Assembly: GCA_017889545.1 (NCBI GenBank)
Contig: JAGFZV010000003.1
Span: forward strand, 1 to 64,000
DNA: 64,000 bases
Source: Bacillota bacterium
GTDB lineage: Bacteria > Bacillota > Negativicutes > CTSoil-072
Direction: 5' to 3'
Position numbers and translations under genes: made by a program. Below, piece by piece: positions 8,977-17,123 of this stretch. Numbering within the stretch: the first letter of the stretch is position 1; the number at the start of each line of letters is the position of its first letter. A model generated the notes under the pieces. It saw only the letters and a program-made list of their open reading frames with translations, was not told the DNA's origin and made no database searches.

Positions 8977-10281
8977 ATGTTAAAAGACAAAGAACTCCTA
9001 AAAGATATTAATGATGCCATCTCTAATTGCATGAAATGCGGCAACTGTATGGAGGTCTGCCCGATTTATAAAGAACTGAAAACAGAATCCGCTGTTGCCC
9101 GCGGCAAACTTTCGCTGATTGAAGCCGTACTGAATGGGAATAGCGAAATCACTGCCGGTTTTGACAAGCGGATGTCCATGTGCGTATCTTGCAAGGCCTG
9201 CACTGCCAAATGCCCATGCGGCGTAAAGGCGGACGAACTGATTATCCGCGCCCGTCAGGCTGCAGTTAGTTCGCGCGGCCTGCATCCTATAAAAAATGTT
9301 GTCTTTAAACTCCTGAAAAACCGGCGGCTTTTTGACTTCTCTCTACGTATGGCCGGCTTATTCGGCCCCTTAAGCTTCAAAAAACTTCCGCGGCCAATGG
9401 CGACGCTCCTCCGCTTTCCCATGCCCGGTCTGGATCGACGACGGGTATTAGCCCCCTTTGCCGCTACACCCCTGCGCAGCCAGTATCCGGAAGTCATCAA
9501 AGTCGATAATCCAAAAATGCGGGTTGGCTTTTTCACTGGCTGTACCATTAACTATATCTACACCGACGTCGGCAAAGCCGTTATCAACGTATTGAAAGAA
9601 AACAATGTGGAAGTCGTCCTTCCGCCATTGCAGCATTGCTGCGGAATTCCCGTTTTTACCTCCGGCGATATTGAATTGGCGAAAGTATTTGCCAAACACA
9701 ATATTGAAACCTTTGAACGCTACAATTTCGATTACATCGTAGCCAGTTGCGGGTCCTGCACAATGGCTTTCAAAAAAGAATACCCGGAAATGTTCCACGA
9801 TGATCCGGAAATGAAAGAACGGGCGGAAGCCATTGCCAAAAAAACCTACGAAATCAGTGAGTTTTTGGTTGACGTTGTTAAATTTGATAAATCCAAGCTG
9901 GGGGAAGTCAATGTTACGGTAACGATGCATGACCCCTGTCACATGGCCAGAGGAATTAAAGTCACCTCACAACCCCGTGAAATTTTGCAATCCATACCCG
10001 GACTCAAATTTGTTGAAATGAAAGACGCCGACCGTTGCTGCGGCGCGGGTGGATCGTTCAGCGTCGCGCATTACGATGTCGCTCTCCAAATTAACAATCG
10101 CAAGATCGAAAATATTGCCGACACAAATGCGGATATTGTCGCCACAAGCTGCGGCATGTGCCGGATGCACATTATTGACGGTCTTGAACGCTATAAGCTG
10201 CCTCAGGATGTCGTCCACGTCATACAACTTTTGGATAAATCGTATCAAGTCGGCGCCGCAAAACGAACAAAGGCTTCGTAA
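8977..10281 (+). CDS. glcF: Fe-S subunit of glycolate/D-lactate oxidase, GlcF-like
   Basis: A protein of about 434 residues with two [4Fe-4S] motifs (CMKCGNCMEVCP near residue 14, CVSCKACTAKCP near 68) and two CCG domains (HCCGIP near 220, RCCGAGGSF near 350). This is the layout of GlcF/GlpC/LutA-type electron-transfer subunits. It passes electrons from GlcD to a quinone or other acceptor. The ATG at 8977 is seven bases after AAGGAGG; the ATG at 8974, overlapping the glcD stop, is the alternative. A 22-bp-stem terminator follows directly. Confidence 0.9.
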   Translation: MLKDKELLKDINDAISNCMKCGNCMEVCPIYKELKTESAVARGKLSLIEAVLNGNSEITAGFDKRMSMCVSCKACTAKCPCGVKADELIIRARQAAVSSRGLHPIKNVVFKLLKNRRLFDFSLRMAGLFGPLSFKKLPRPMATLLRFPMPGLDRRRVLAPFAATPLRSQYPEVIKVDNPKMRVGFFTGCTINYIYTDVGKAVINVLKENNVEVVLPPLQHCCGIPVFTSGDIELAKVFAKHNIETFERYNFDYIVASCGSCTMAFKKEYPEMFHDDPEMKERAEAIAKKTYEISEFLVDVVKFDKSKLGEVNVTVTMHDPCHMARGIKVTSQPREILQSIPGLKFVEMKDADRCCGAGGSFSVAHYDVALQINNRKIENIADTNADIVATSCGMCRMHIIDGLERYKLPQDVVHVIQLLDKSYQVGAAKRTKAS

Positions 10282-10283
10282 AT

Positions 10284-10338
10284 GCATAAAAACAGCTTCC
10301 CTTGCGAAATATTACTGCAAGGGAAGCTGTTTTTATGC
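10284..10338 (+). terminator. Strong bidirectional terminator after glcF
   Basis: A perfect 22-base-pair stem (10284-10305 with 10317-10338) around an 11-base loop, with A-run and T-run at the arms. It begins two bases after the glcF stop codon. Confidence 0.9.
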
Positions 10339-10350
10339 GCGGTCAAGGGG

Positions 10351-10648
10351 ACGCAGTCGTGACGCCGCAGGTTGGCCTTTTCAACTTACAAAAAAAGCAT
10401 GCTGTTCAAAAAGGCTGAGATGCCAGAAACAGCGAGGCTTGCGCTGCGACGCGTACATTGGATGGTACGCGAGCAAGCAAACGCAGTCGTGACACCGCAG
10501 ATTGGCCTTTTTCAACTTACAAGAAAAAGCATGCTGTTCAAAAAGGCTAAGATGCCAGGAACAGCGAGGCTTGCGCTGCGACGCGTACATTGAATGGTAC
10601 GCGAGCAAGCAAACGCAGTCGTGACGCCGCAGGTTGGCCTTTTTCAAC
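10351..10648. repeat. Tandem repeat, 131-bp unit, 2.3 copies
   Basis: Copy 1 is 10351-10480, copy 2 is 10481-10612 and a partial copy 3 is 10613-10648. The copies differ by only a few bases. Each full unit contains a hairpin with a perfect 7-bp stem (CGCGTAC / GTACGCG). The partial third copy ends with GGCCTTTTTCAACAGCATGC, the reverse complement of a GCATGCTGTTCAAAAAGGC segment inside copies 1 and 2, so long-range folding is possible. No plausible gene is seen; this may be a genome-wide intergenic repeat. Confidence 0.85.
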
Positions 10649-10657
10649 AGCATGCGG

Positions 10658-11029
10658 TTAGCGTTGCGGAACAATCTCCAGCCAATACCCATCCGGATCA
10701 CAAATAAAATAAATCCCCATCGCCTTATTTTCATAGCAGATGCAATTCATTTTTTTATGAAGCGCATAGGCAGCTTCCATATCATCGGTAATGAACGCCA
10801 AGTGGAATTCATTCTCACCCAAGTTGTACGGTTCCGTCCGGCCTTTGAGCCATGTCAGTTCCAGTTTATGCGGCGTCGTTCCATCGCCAAGAAAAACGAG
10901 AATAAAGCTGCCGTCTGCCGCTTCATGCCGCCTTGTTTCCGTTAATTGCAACGCTTCCTTATAAAAAGCAATGCTCTTTTCCAGATCCAGCACATTAAAA
11001 TTATTATGAGCCATTGTAAATTTCATCAT
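10658..11029 (-). CDS. VOC-family protein (glyoxalase I-like)
   Basis: A 123-residue single-domain glyoxalase/bleomycin-resistance fold protein. Its N-terminal metal-side strand HNNFNVLDLEKSIAFYKEAL and C-terminal FICDPDGYWLEIV are typical of lactoylglutathione lyase (GloA). The candidate metal ligands His8, Glu (KLELTW), His (FHLAF) and Glu (WLEIV) are all present. It may detoxify methylglyoxal, but small VOC proteins are hard to assign. The ATG follows GAGGAGG. It is probably co-oriented with crcB and ends inside the flank of the tandem repeat. Confidence 0.8.
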   Translation of the reverse strand: MMKFTMAHNNFNVLDLEKSIAFYKEALQLTETRRHEAADGSFILVFLGDGTTPHKLELTWLKGRTEPYNLGENEFHLAFITDDMEAAYALHKKMNCICYENKAMGIYFICDPDGYWLEIVPQR

Positions 11030-11061
11030 CGCGCCTCCTCAAGCATTTTGTCTTTTTTCTT

Positions 11062-11439
11062 TTACCCCGCCAGCCGCGCGGTTAACATTCCCAGCCAGGT
11101 TGCAAAAAAGCCGAGAACGCAATTGGCGGCGACATTCGAGATCGCGGCCGCGACCTCGGCATCCTCCAACAATTTGAAGGTCTCATAACTAAAAGAAGAA
11201 AACGTTGTCAACCCGCCAACAAACCCAACCGTCACCAACAGTCGCCAATATGGACTAATCAAAAGCCGTTCCGTCGCAAGCGTCATAAATGCGCCAATAA
11301 TAAAACAGCCGATGACATTCACGATCAACGTACCATATGGAAACGAAGGGCCAAACCGGCCTGCCGCCCATGTCGAAACGAGATAGCGCGTAACGGCGCC
11401 AATACTGCCGCCGATCGCCACTGCCAGAATCTTCATCAT
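11062..11439 (-). CDS. crcB: Fluoride exporter CrcB/Fluc
   Basis: A 125-residue, four-helix membrane protein of the Fluc family, which works as a dual-topology dimer to export fluoride. The conserved GSIGAVTRY (residue about 10), NVIGCFIIG (about 40) and the fluoride-track segment GGLTTFSSFSYE (about 75-86) are all visible. The DUF190 gene ends 25 bases upstream on the same strand, a common pairing in Bacillota. I found no fluoride riboswitch upstream of the pair. Confidence 0.93.
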   Translation of the reverse strand: MMKILAVAIGGSIGAVTRYLVSTWAAGRFGPSFPYGTLIVNVIGCFIIGAFMTLATERLLISPYWRLLVTVGFVGGLTTFSSFSYETFKLLEDAEVAAAISNVAANCVLGFFATWLGMLTARLAG

Positions 11440-11464
11440 GCCTATGCACCCCTATAATCCATGG

Positions 11465-11812
11465 CTACCGCGTTGGCGGTTTTTGCCCGTATTTGATTAC
11501 TTCAATATCTTCAAGAGTTACCATACCTTCTTTTACAATTTCATCGAGGTACGGCATTAATTTTTCCATATACTCTTCACTGTCAACGATTTCTACCAGC
11601 AAAGGCAAATCGCTGGACAAATCCAGCAAGTGCGCACTATGAATACGGCTATGCGCACCATAGCCCATTACACCGCGAAACACAGTTGCCCCAGCCATAT
11701 CCAGTTCCTTCGCCTTCATCACAATGGCTTGATATAAAGCCTTGCCCTGCCAATGATCGTCTTCACCAATATATACCCGCAACCGCTTCGCTTTACTGGT
11801 TATCTTCGCCAT
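11465..11812 (-). CDS. DUF190 domain protein
   Basis: A 115-residue soluble protein of the DUF190 family (PII-like fold), with the typical RVYIGEDDHWQGKALYQAIV start and GVMGYGAHSRIH core. DUF190 genes often neighbour crcB, as here, and are thought to help or regulate ion transport; the precise role is not known. Only 36 bases separate it from the end of the hydrogenase operon on the same strand, with no terminator visible, so read-through is possible. Confidence 0.88.
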   Translation of the reverse strand: MAKITSKAKRLRVYIGEDDHWQGKALYQAIVMKAKELDMAGATVFRGVMGYGAHSRIHSAHLLDLSSDLPLLVEIVDSEEYMEKLMPYLDEIVKEGMVTLEDIEVIKYGQKPPTR

Positions 11813-11848
11813 CCAATCCCCTCCCCCGATTTTACTCTCTACTGACCA

Positions 11849-12574
11849 TTATAGCCGATCTAATGCCAATAACAACCCATACAGCAATGCCTGCGGGCGA
11901 GGCGGACAACCAGGGACATAGATATCCACCGGAACCAGCTTATCCACACTGCCGCGAATCGCATAGCTGTCGCCGAAGGTCCGGCCGCCGGCAGCACACG
12001 CGCCGACCGCCATAACCAATTTAGGCGTGGGCGTTGCTTCATAAGTCATTTGCAGCGCCTGCGTAAGGTTACGGGTAACCACTCCGGTAACCATCAACAG
12101 ATCCGCATGCCGGGGCGAAGGAACAAAATCGATCCCGTATTGCTGCAAATCATAAATTGGATTATTCAAGGCCGCCATTTCAAAGTCACAGGCGTTGCAA
12201 GATCCGGCATCGACGTGACGAATATGCATCGAACGGTTCAGCACCCGGCGAATTTTTTTACGCAATTCATTTCCCGCCGTTTCGGTCAAAGAGCCGGACA
12301 GCGTCGCCAATTTATACTGACCGGTATTTTTGATGAGCTGAGCCTCACAGCGCTCAATGCAGCGGCCGCAAAAAATACAGTCCTTATCATTCACTTGCAC
12401 GCGGCCATTCTGAATGACAATCGCGCCCGTCGGGCAGGTCTCGCTGCAAGCCATGCAAGCTCCGCAGTCTTGTTTGCCGGCGCGCATGGCGCCGCGAAAC
12501 CGATGAGGCGCAGACGTCGCATCCAGTTTTTCCGTAACAACTCCTGTATTGATAATTTTACTCAATAAAGACAT
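11849..12574 (-). CDS. hyfI: Group 4 [NiFe]-hydrogenase small subunit fused to a 2[4Fe-4S] ferredoxin domain
   Basis: A 241-residue fusion. Residues about 35-85 carry two [4Fe-4S] motifs (CGACMACSETCP and CIFCGRCIERCE) like HyfH/HycF. The rest is a NuoB/HyfI-type subunit with cluster ligands in GSCNACDFEMAALNNP, GACAAGG and PGCPPRP. In E. coli Hyf/Hyc these are two separate genes. It should carry electrons to the NiFe site in the large subunit encoded directly upstream. The longest ORF starts at 12613, inside hyfG, but the ATG at 12574 has a GAGGCGGG site and a 14-base gap from hyfG. It is the last gene of the six-gene operon. Confidence 0.88.
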   Translation of the reverse strand: MSLLSKIINTGVVTEKLDATSAPHRFRGAMRAGKQDCGACMACSETCPTGAIVIQNGRVQVNDKDCIFCGRCIERCEAQLIKNTGQYKLATLSGSLTETAGNELRKKIRRVLNRSMHIRHVDAGSCNACDFEMAALNNPIYDLQQYGIDFVPSPRHADLLMVTGVVTRNLTQALQMTYEATPTPKLVMAVGACAAGGRTFGDSYAIRGSVDKLVPVDIYVPGCPPRPQALLYGLLLALDRL

Positions 12575-12588
12575 TCTATCCCGCCTCT

Positions 12589-14094
12589 CTATCGGTCTAT
12601 GCAGGCATAGCATAGTTCAAAACTTTTATTGATCAACGGAAAATCCGGTATAATGTTTCCGGGATCTGCAACAGCCACCGCCGGCCAATTTGCGTAAGAC
12701 GCGGAGCGAACAAAATAACGGTAAATCGTATTGCCTTCCCCGATCATCAGCCAATGAACATTTCCGCCCCGCGGCGACTCACTCCAGCCAAAACCGCTGC
12801 TGTACGGCTTTATCGCTGGAATTTCCACGCGTAATGTCCCGGAAGGCAATCCGGCAAGCGCCTGCCGCAGGATACGAATGGATTGGATGGTTTCGTCGGC
12901 GCGAACCCAAAGACGGGCAGCCACATCACCGCTGGTGTACACGGGAACCTTAAAATTCATATTTTGATAGGCCGCATAAGGAACATCCCGGCGCATATCC
13001 TTAGAAATACCCGAGGCTCTGGCCGCTACGCCAACAACGCTTAAGTCCAATGCGGCCTGCCGGGGCAATATCCCGGTAGTATTGACCCGGTCCAAAAAAG
13101 CATCATTTTCCCGCAGCAAGTCAAGCACCTCAATAAAGTCCGTTTCAATCGCCCGCAGCATGCGGGAAATCTCATGCGCAATTTCTGTAGTAATATCAAG
13201 AGCAGCGCCGCCCGGCACAATCAATCCGCGCAGAAAGCGGTTGCCGGTAACCAATTCATTCAACCGCATTAATTCTTCTTTCAACCGGGCGCCATTACTG
13301 ACGCCAACGGCAAACCCCAAACCTGCGCACAGATTCCCGATATCGCCGACATGATTATGCAGCCGTTCCAATTCCGCCACAATGACGCGCAAATAACGCG
13401 CCCGATTGGAAATTACAGCTCCGGCAATCGATTCCACCGCTTGGGAATAAGATAAAGCATGCGAGGCTGTACAAGCGCCGCAAATCCGTTCCGCCTGATA
13501 AAAAGCCTTATCGATTGTCAGTCCTTCGACTGCTTTTTCAATCCCCCGATGTGTAAAAAACAGTTTTGCATCCAAATGGATTGTATTTTCACCGGCTTGG
13601 CTAAAACGGAAATGACCCGGTTCAATAATTCCGGCATGAATCGGCCCAACCGGCACTTCAAAAACACCTTCCCCGTGCACATACTCCATCTTGTATTCTT
13701 CGCTGACGGTCGGCACCGGAGTATGAATATCAAAATCCTTGCACAGCGGATGGTGATCGTGCGGCCAATTTTCATGCAGCACCAATGGACGAAGATCCGG
13801 ATGACCAATCGGCTTCAGCCCAAATAGGTCATGGATCTCCCGTTCATACCAAGCAGCTGCCGAAGTCACCGGCACCACGGAAGGAAACTCCAGCGGCTCC
13901 GACTCATGCAATTGCGCCTTTAAAATTTTGAAATACGGCGTTTGCGCCAGAGAAAAAATGCAGTAAATCGCGAAATGTCCATCGATCTGCCGTTCATCGT
14001 TGGCAAACATCGCCACTAAAGAATTACGCCCATTATCGTATGCCTTTGCAGCCGCAGCTTGCAAATCACCGGCCCAAATTTTTTCTTGTTCCAT
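12589..14094 (-). CDS. hyfG: Group 4 [NiFe]-hydrogenase large subunit (HyfG/HycE-like)
   Basis: About 501 residues with an N-terminal NuoC-like domain (WYEREIHDLFGLKPIGHPDLRP) and a C-terminal NuoD-like catalytic domain, the HycE/HyfG arrangement. Both NiFe ligand pairs are kept: L1 RICGACTASH and L2 ELCYACIDR at the C-terminus, although the usual DPC of L2 is ELC here. Function should be proton reduction or hydrogen oxidation coupled to ion pumping. The start overlaps the hyfF stop (TGATG); the second ATG at 14094 has better spacing from GGGAGG than the first at 14100. No formate dehydrogenase gene lies in the window. Confidence 0.9.
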   Translation of the reverse strand: MEQEKIWAGDLQAAAAKAYDNGRNSLVAMFANDERQIDGHFAIYCIFSLAQTPYFKILKAQLHESEPLEFPSVVPVTSAAAWYEREIHDLFGLKPIGHPDLRPLVLHENWPHDHHPLCKDFDIHTPVPTVSEEYKMEYVHGEGVFEVPVGPIHAGIIEPGHFRFSQAGENTIHLDAKLFFTHRGIEKAVEGLTIDKAFYQAERICGACTASHALSYSQAVESIAGAVISNRARYLRVIVAELERLHNHVGDIGNLCAGLGFAVGVSNGARLKEELMRLNELVTGNRFLRGLIVPGGAALDITTEIAHEISRMLRAIETDFIEVLDLLRENDAFLDRVNTTGILPRQAALDLSVVGVAARASGISKDMRRDVPYAAYQNMNFKVPVYTSGDVAARLWVRADETIQSIRILRQALAGLPSGTLRVEIPAIKPYSSGFGWSESPRGGNVHWLMIGEGNTIYRYFVRSASYANWPAVAVADPGNIIPDFPLINKSFELCYACIDR

Positions 14095-14099
14095 CGTCA

Positions 14100-15566
14100 T
14101 CAACCTCCCACAACAATCGTCGCTGCCTGCGTTAAAATAGTGTGGAGCCATGAGGGCAGAAACATACCGCCGATCACAACAATCCCGACGGACAACACCA
14201 ACGCCGCCATAGCAGGAGCGCCTACGCGCTGAAACTCAAGCTTCTTAGGGGTTGGTCCGAAGCACATTCGCAAACAATAATACATCATGCCGGCAAAAAT
14301 ACCACTCATCAACAATAATGTCACACCGCCCAACATCGGATATCCGCCAACAAATGCCGCCCAAATAAGAGTAAATTTGCTGACAAAAATAGAAAACGGC
14401 GGTGATCCGGTAATCGCCAATACCGCGATCATAAACAGTGTGCCCAAAATTGGCGAAACATTCATCAATCCGCGAATCCGGACAATATTTTTGGTTTGAT
14501 ATTCTTGTGTAATGACCCCCGCCAAATAAAACAAGGCGGACTTTGCTACAGCATGATTCACAATATGCAGCAATGCGCCGTAAACCGCTAAGGGGCTGCC
14601 TATTCCTAAGCCAAACGTGATCAAGCCAATATGCTCGACGCTGGAATAGGCCAACAGACGCTTCAGATCATGCTGTACCAAAATAAAAGGAACCGCAATG
14701 AGAATAGAAGCCAGTCCAAAGACGATCAGCAAATTATGCACAAATTCACTGCCTACAGCCTCCTGCACAACAATCATATTGCGCATAATCACATACAATG
14801 CACAGCTCAACAGCGCCCCTGACAATAGCCCGCTAACCGGTGACGGCGCCTGACTATGAGCATCCGGGAGCCACGTATGCATCGGCGCAAGACCGGCCTT
14901 CGTTCCATATCCAATGAAAATAAAAACAAAAGCCAGCTTGACCATGGCCGGATCCAGTAAAAAGCCAATATCCCGCAGCATCAGCCAATTCAACGCCTCA
15001 GAACCGTTCCCATTCACATTCAACTGCGTGTAGTACAGGATAATCGTTCCCAATAAAGCCAGACAAATGCCTACCGTGCAAACCATAACGTATTTCCACG
15101 CCGCTTCCAACGCAGAACGATTGAAATAAAAAGCGACCAGCAACGCTGAAGCCAATGTAGTCGCTTCAATCGCAACCCACATTAACCCCAGGTTGCCGAC
15201 TACCAGAACGCAAATCATTGTAAAAATAAAAAGATTTAATAGTCCATAATAACGCGCCAGCATTTGCAGTGAAATATGTCCGTCCTTCAAATCCCTCTCC
15301 ATGTAAGAAGTGGAAAACAAAACGGAAGTAAACGACAATACCGCCACAACCAATAGCAGCACAGCACTAAGGTAGTCCACATACAGTATCCCGGCGGAAA
15401 AGACTTTGCAAAGCGTTATCTGATAAATAATCGCCAAGAGCGTCAAACTGGTGAAAATACTTCCCGTAAGATTGATGACCTTGATCGTCTGCGGTTTTGC
15501 AGCCAGCATCGTTACCGTTCCGGTTAATAACGGCAAGAAAAGTGCCAATATAATAAATTCACGCAT
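14100..15566 (-). CDS. hyfF: Hydrogenase membrane subunit HyfF (NuoN/MrpD-like)
   Basis: A protein of about 488 residues with some 13-14 membrane helices of the proton-conducting transporter family (Proton_antipo_M). Conserved features are GYGTKAGLAPMHTWLPDAHSQAPSPVSGLLSG (residues about 214-245, given here as a known family block), the charged Lys in HDLKRLLAYSSVEHIG and a later HAVAKSALF segment. It forms part of the ion-translocating arm of the hydrogenase. The ATG at 15566 is nine bases after AAAGGG; the ATG at 15575 overlaps the hyfE stop. Confidence 0.9.
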   Translation of the reverse strand: MREFIILALFLPLLTGTVTMLAAKPQTIKVINLTGSIFTSLTLLAIIYQITLCKVFSAGILYVDYLSAVLLLVVAVLSFTSVLFSTSYMERDLKDGHISLQMLARYYGLLNLFIFTMICVLVVGNLGLMWVAIEATTLASALLVAFYFNRSALEAAWKYVMVCTVGICLALLGTIILYYTQLNVNGNGSEALNWLMLRDIGFLLDPAMVKLAFVFIFIGYGTKAGLAPMHTWLPDAHSQAPSPVSGLLSGALLSCALYVIMRNMIVVQEAVGSEFVHNLLIVFGLASILIAVPFILVQHDLKRLLAYSSVEHIGLITFGLGIGSPLAVYGALLHIVNHAVAKSALFYLAGVITQEYQTKNIVRIRGLMNVSPILGTLFMIAVLAITGSPPFSIFVSKFTLIWAAFVGGYPMLGGVTLLLMSGIFAGMMYYCLRMCFGPTPKKLEFQRVGAPAMAALVLSVGIVVIGGMFLPSWLHTILTQAATIVVGG

Positions 15567-15571
15567 CGTTA

Positions 15572-16198
15572 TCATCCCTTTAATTTTTTTAACACGCTGG
15601 TATCCGTGGTCATAAAAGATAACTTTAACCGGTAAGTCAATATGACCAACACCACAACCGCTACGAGGACATCAAGGAAAATTCCCAACTCAATTACCAG
15701 CGGCAAGCCCATCGTTACCGATAATCCCAATAAATACAGCCCATTTTCCATTGTGATCAAGCCAATAATCTGCATGACCGCCTGCCTTCTGGTCATAATA
15801 AGCAAAAGACCAATCAGCACAAGCGACACCGACGCCGCCAATGCATCGCGGCTCAATACTCCCGGCAATTGCCGGTCAATCAGCCAATAAGCCATAACAA
15901 TCAGCATGGCAGACGCGACAAAAGAATTCGTCGGACCCAAAATAGGGTTCGCTTCCCTCTCACGCCGTAAAATTTTCACAACCCGAAACAAAGCAAACGG
16001 AATCAAACCCGCTTTTATTAAAACGGTTAACACCGCAGCAATATACATATGAGCTTCGCCGGTATTCCAACCGGCCTGCAAACAGGCCACAGTCACCATA
16101 ATCGACTGAAAAAGCAAAATTTTAACGGCTGTCCGCAAATTAGAAACACGCGATAATACCATCGCGGTGAATAATAACAGGACGGTCAACAAATTCAC
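15572..16198 (-). CDS. hyfE: Hydrogenase membrane subunit HyfE
   Basis: A 208-residue hydrophobic protein with about six to seven membrane segments. Its N-terminal half resembles HyfE and its C-terminal part is NuoK-like. It starts with GTG, ten bases after AAGGAGG. It overlaps the next gene, hyfF, by the ATGA type of junction. The family call rests mainly on operon position and membrane pattern, which fit HyfE in Hyf-type clusters. Confidence 0.82.
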   Translation of the reverse strand: MNLLTVLLLFTAMVLSRVSNLRTAVKILLFQSIMVTVACLQAGWNTGEAHMYIAAVLTVLIKAGLIPFALFRVVKILRREREANPILGPTNSFVASAMLIVMAYWLIDRQLPGVLSRDALAASVSLVLIGLLLIMTRRQAVMQIIGLITMENGLYLLGLSVTMGLPLVIELGIFLDVLVAVVVLVILTYRLKLSFMTTDTSVLKKLKG

Positions 16199-16217
16199 CG
16201 GTCAAACTCCTCCTTCC

Positions 16218-17120
16218 CTATTGCGCCGCCAGAGCCAATAGCGATAATAATCCGGACAATGCCATAAAATTCGGCACCTTAAACAACCTCATCTTATTCG
16301 TAACCGTTTCTGCCACAGCAAGAGACACGGCTACAAGTACAACCTTCACGACAATAGATATTCCCTGTAACAAGAGCGATCCTGCTCCAAACGAAGGCCA
16401 TGGAACGAACAGCAATACAAACAGCAGGATCAAAATCAGCTGTTTGAGCGCCGCAGCCCAAAAAATAAGCCCCAGCGGCCGTCCTGAATATTCGAGCACC
16501 ATTCCTTCATGGATCATCGTAAGCTCCAAATGCGTATCCGGATTGTCAACCGGAATACGTCCGCTCTCGGCAAGCATGACAATGAAAAATGCACCCGCCG
16601 CAAAAAAGTAAGACAAAGAAAATGTTTCCTGCATTGCCGTACCGGCCATCGCAAACAAATTCGTCGATCCGCTGCGTACCGCAACCGTCAGCATAGCCAA
16701 AAGCAGTACCGGTTCCACCAGCACGGAAATAAACATTTCACGAGATCCACCCATGCCGCCAAACGCGCTGCCGGCATCCAGGGAAGAAAGCACCAGGAAA
16801 AACCGTCCGGCGGCCAATAAATAAATGAATACCAGCAAATCATTGGCAAACCCGCCGCCATAAAGCCAAATTGGGAGAAATGCGGCGGCAGCCAAGGCTG
16901 CGGTAAAGTAAATGTACGGTGTGATCCGGAAAATCCAGGACACCGTCGGTGATTCCACGCTATCCTTCGCCAATAGTTTCAAAATATCGTAATACAATTG
17001 CCGAAGTACCGGGCCCCGCCGATTTTGCAGCCGGGCTTTGGCTTTTTTGATCACCCCTACAACTAAAGGCGCCGCCATCAACAAGATAAGCGCCTGTATC
17101 GCATCAATAAACATCGTCAT
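16218..17120 (-). CDS. hyfC: Hydrogenase membrane subunit HyfC (NuoH-like)
   Basis: A 300-residue respiratory-chain subunit 1 family protein with about eight membrane helices. Typical NuoH/HyfC features are RLQNRRGPVLRQLYYDILKL near residue 31, the acidic loop ESGRIPVDNPDTHLELTMIHEG near 185-206 and a basic C-terminal helix. It links the soluble hydrogenase module to the membrane arm. The start lies four bases after the hyfB stop; a second ATG at 17114 is possible. Confidence 0.92.
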   Translation of the reverse strand: MTMFIDAIQALILLMAAPLVVGVIKKAKARLQNRRGPVLRQLYYDILKLLAKDSVESPTVSWIFRITPYIYFTAALAAAAFLPIWLYGGGFANDLLVFIYLLAAGRFFLVLSSLDAGSAFGGMGGSREMFISVLVEPVLLLAMLTVAVRSGSTNLFAMAGTAMQETFSLSYFFAAGAFFIVMLAESGRIPVDNPDTHLELTMIHEGMVLEYSGRPLGLIFWAAALKQLILILLFVLLFVPWPSFGAGSLLLQGISIVVKVVLVAVSLAVAETVTNKMRLFKVPNFMALSGLLSLLALAAQ

Positions 17121-17123
17121 CCA

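Noticed and set aside
11813-11848. Fluoride riboswitch before DUF190-crcB
   Set aside because: Only 36 bases are available and no crcB-motif sequence is visible.
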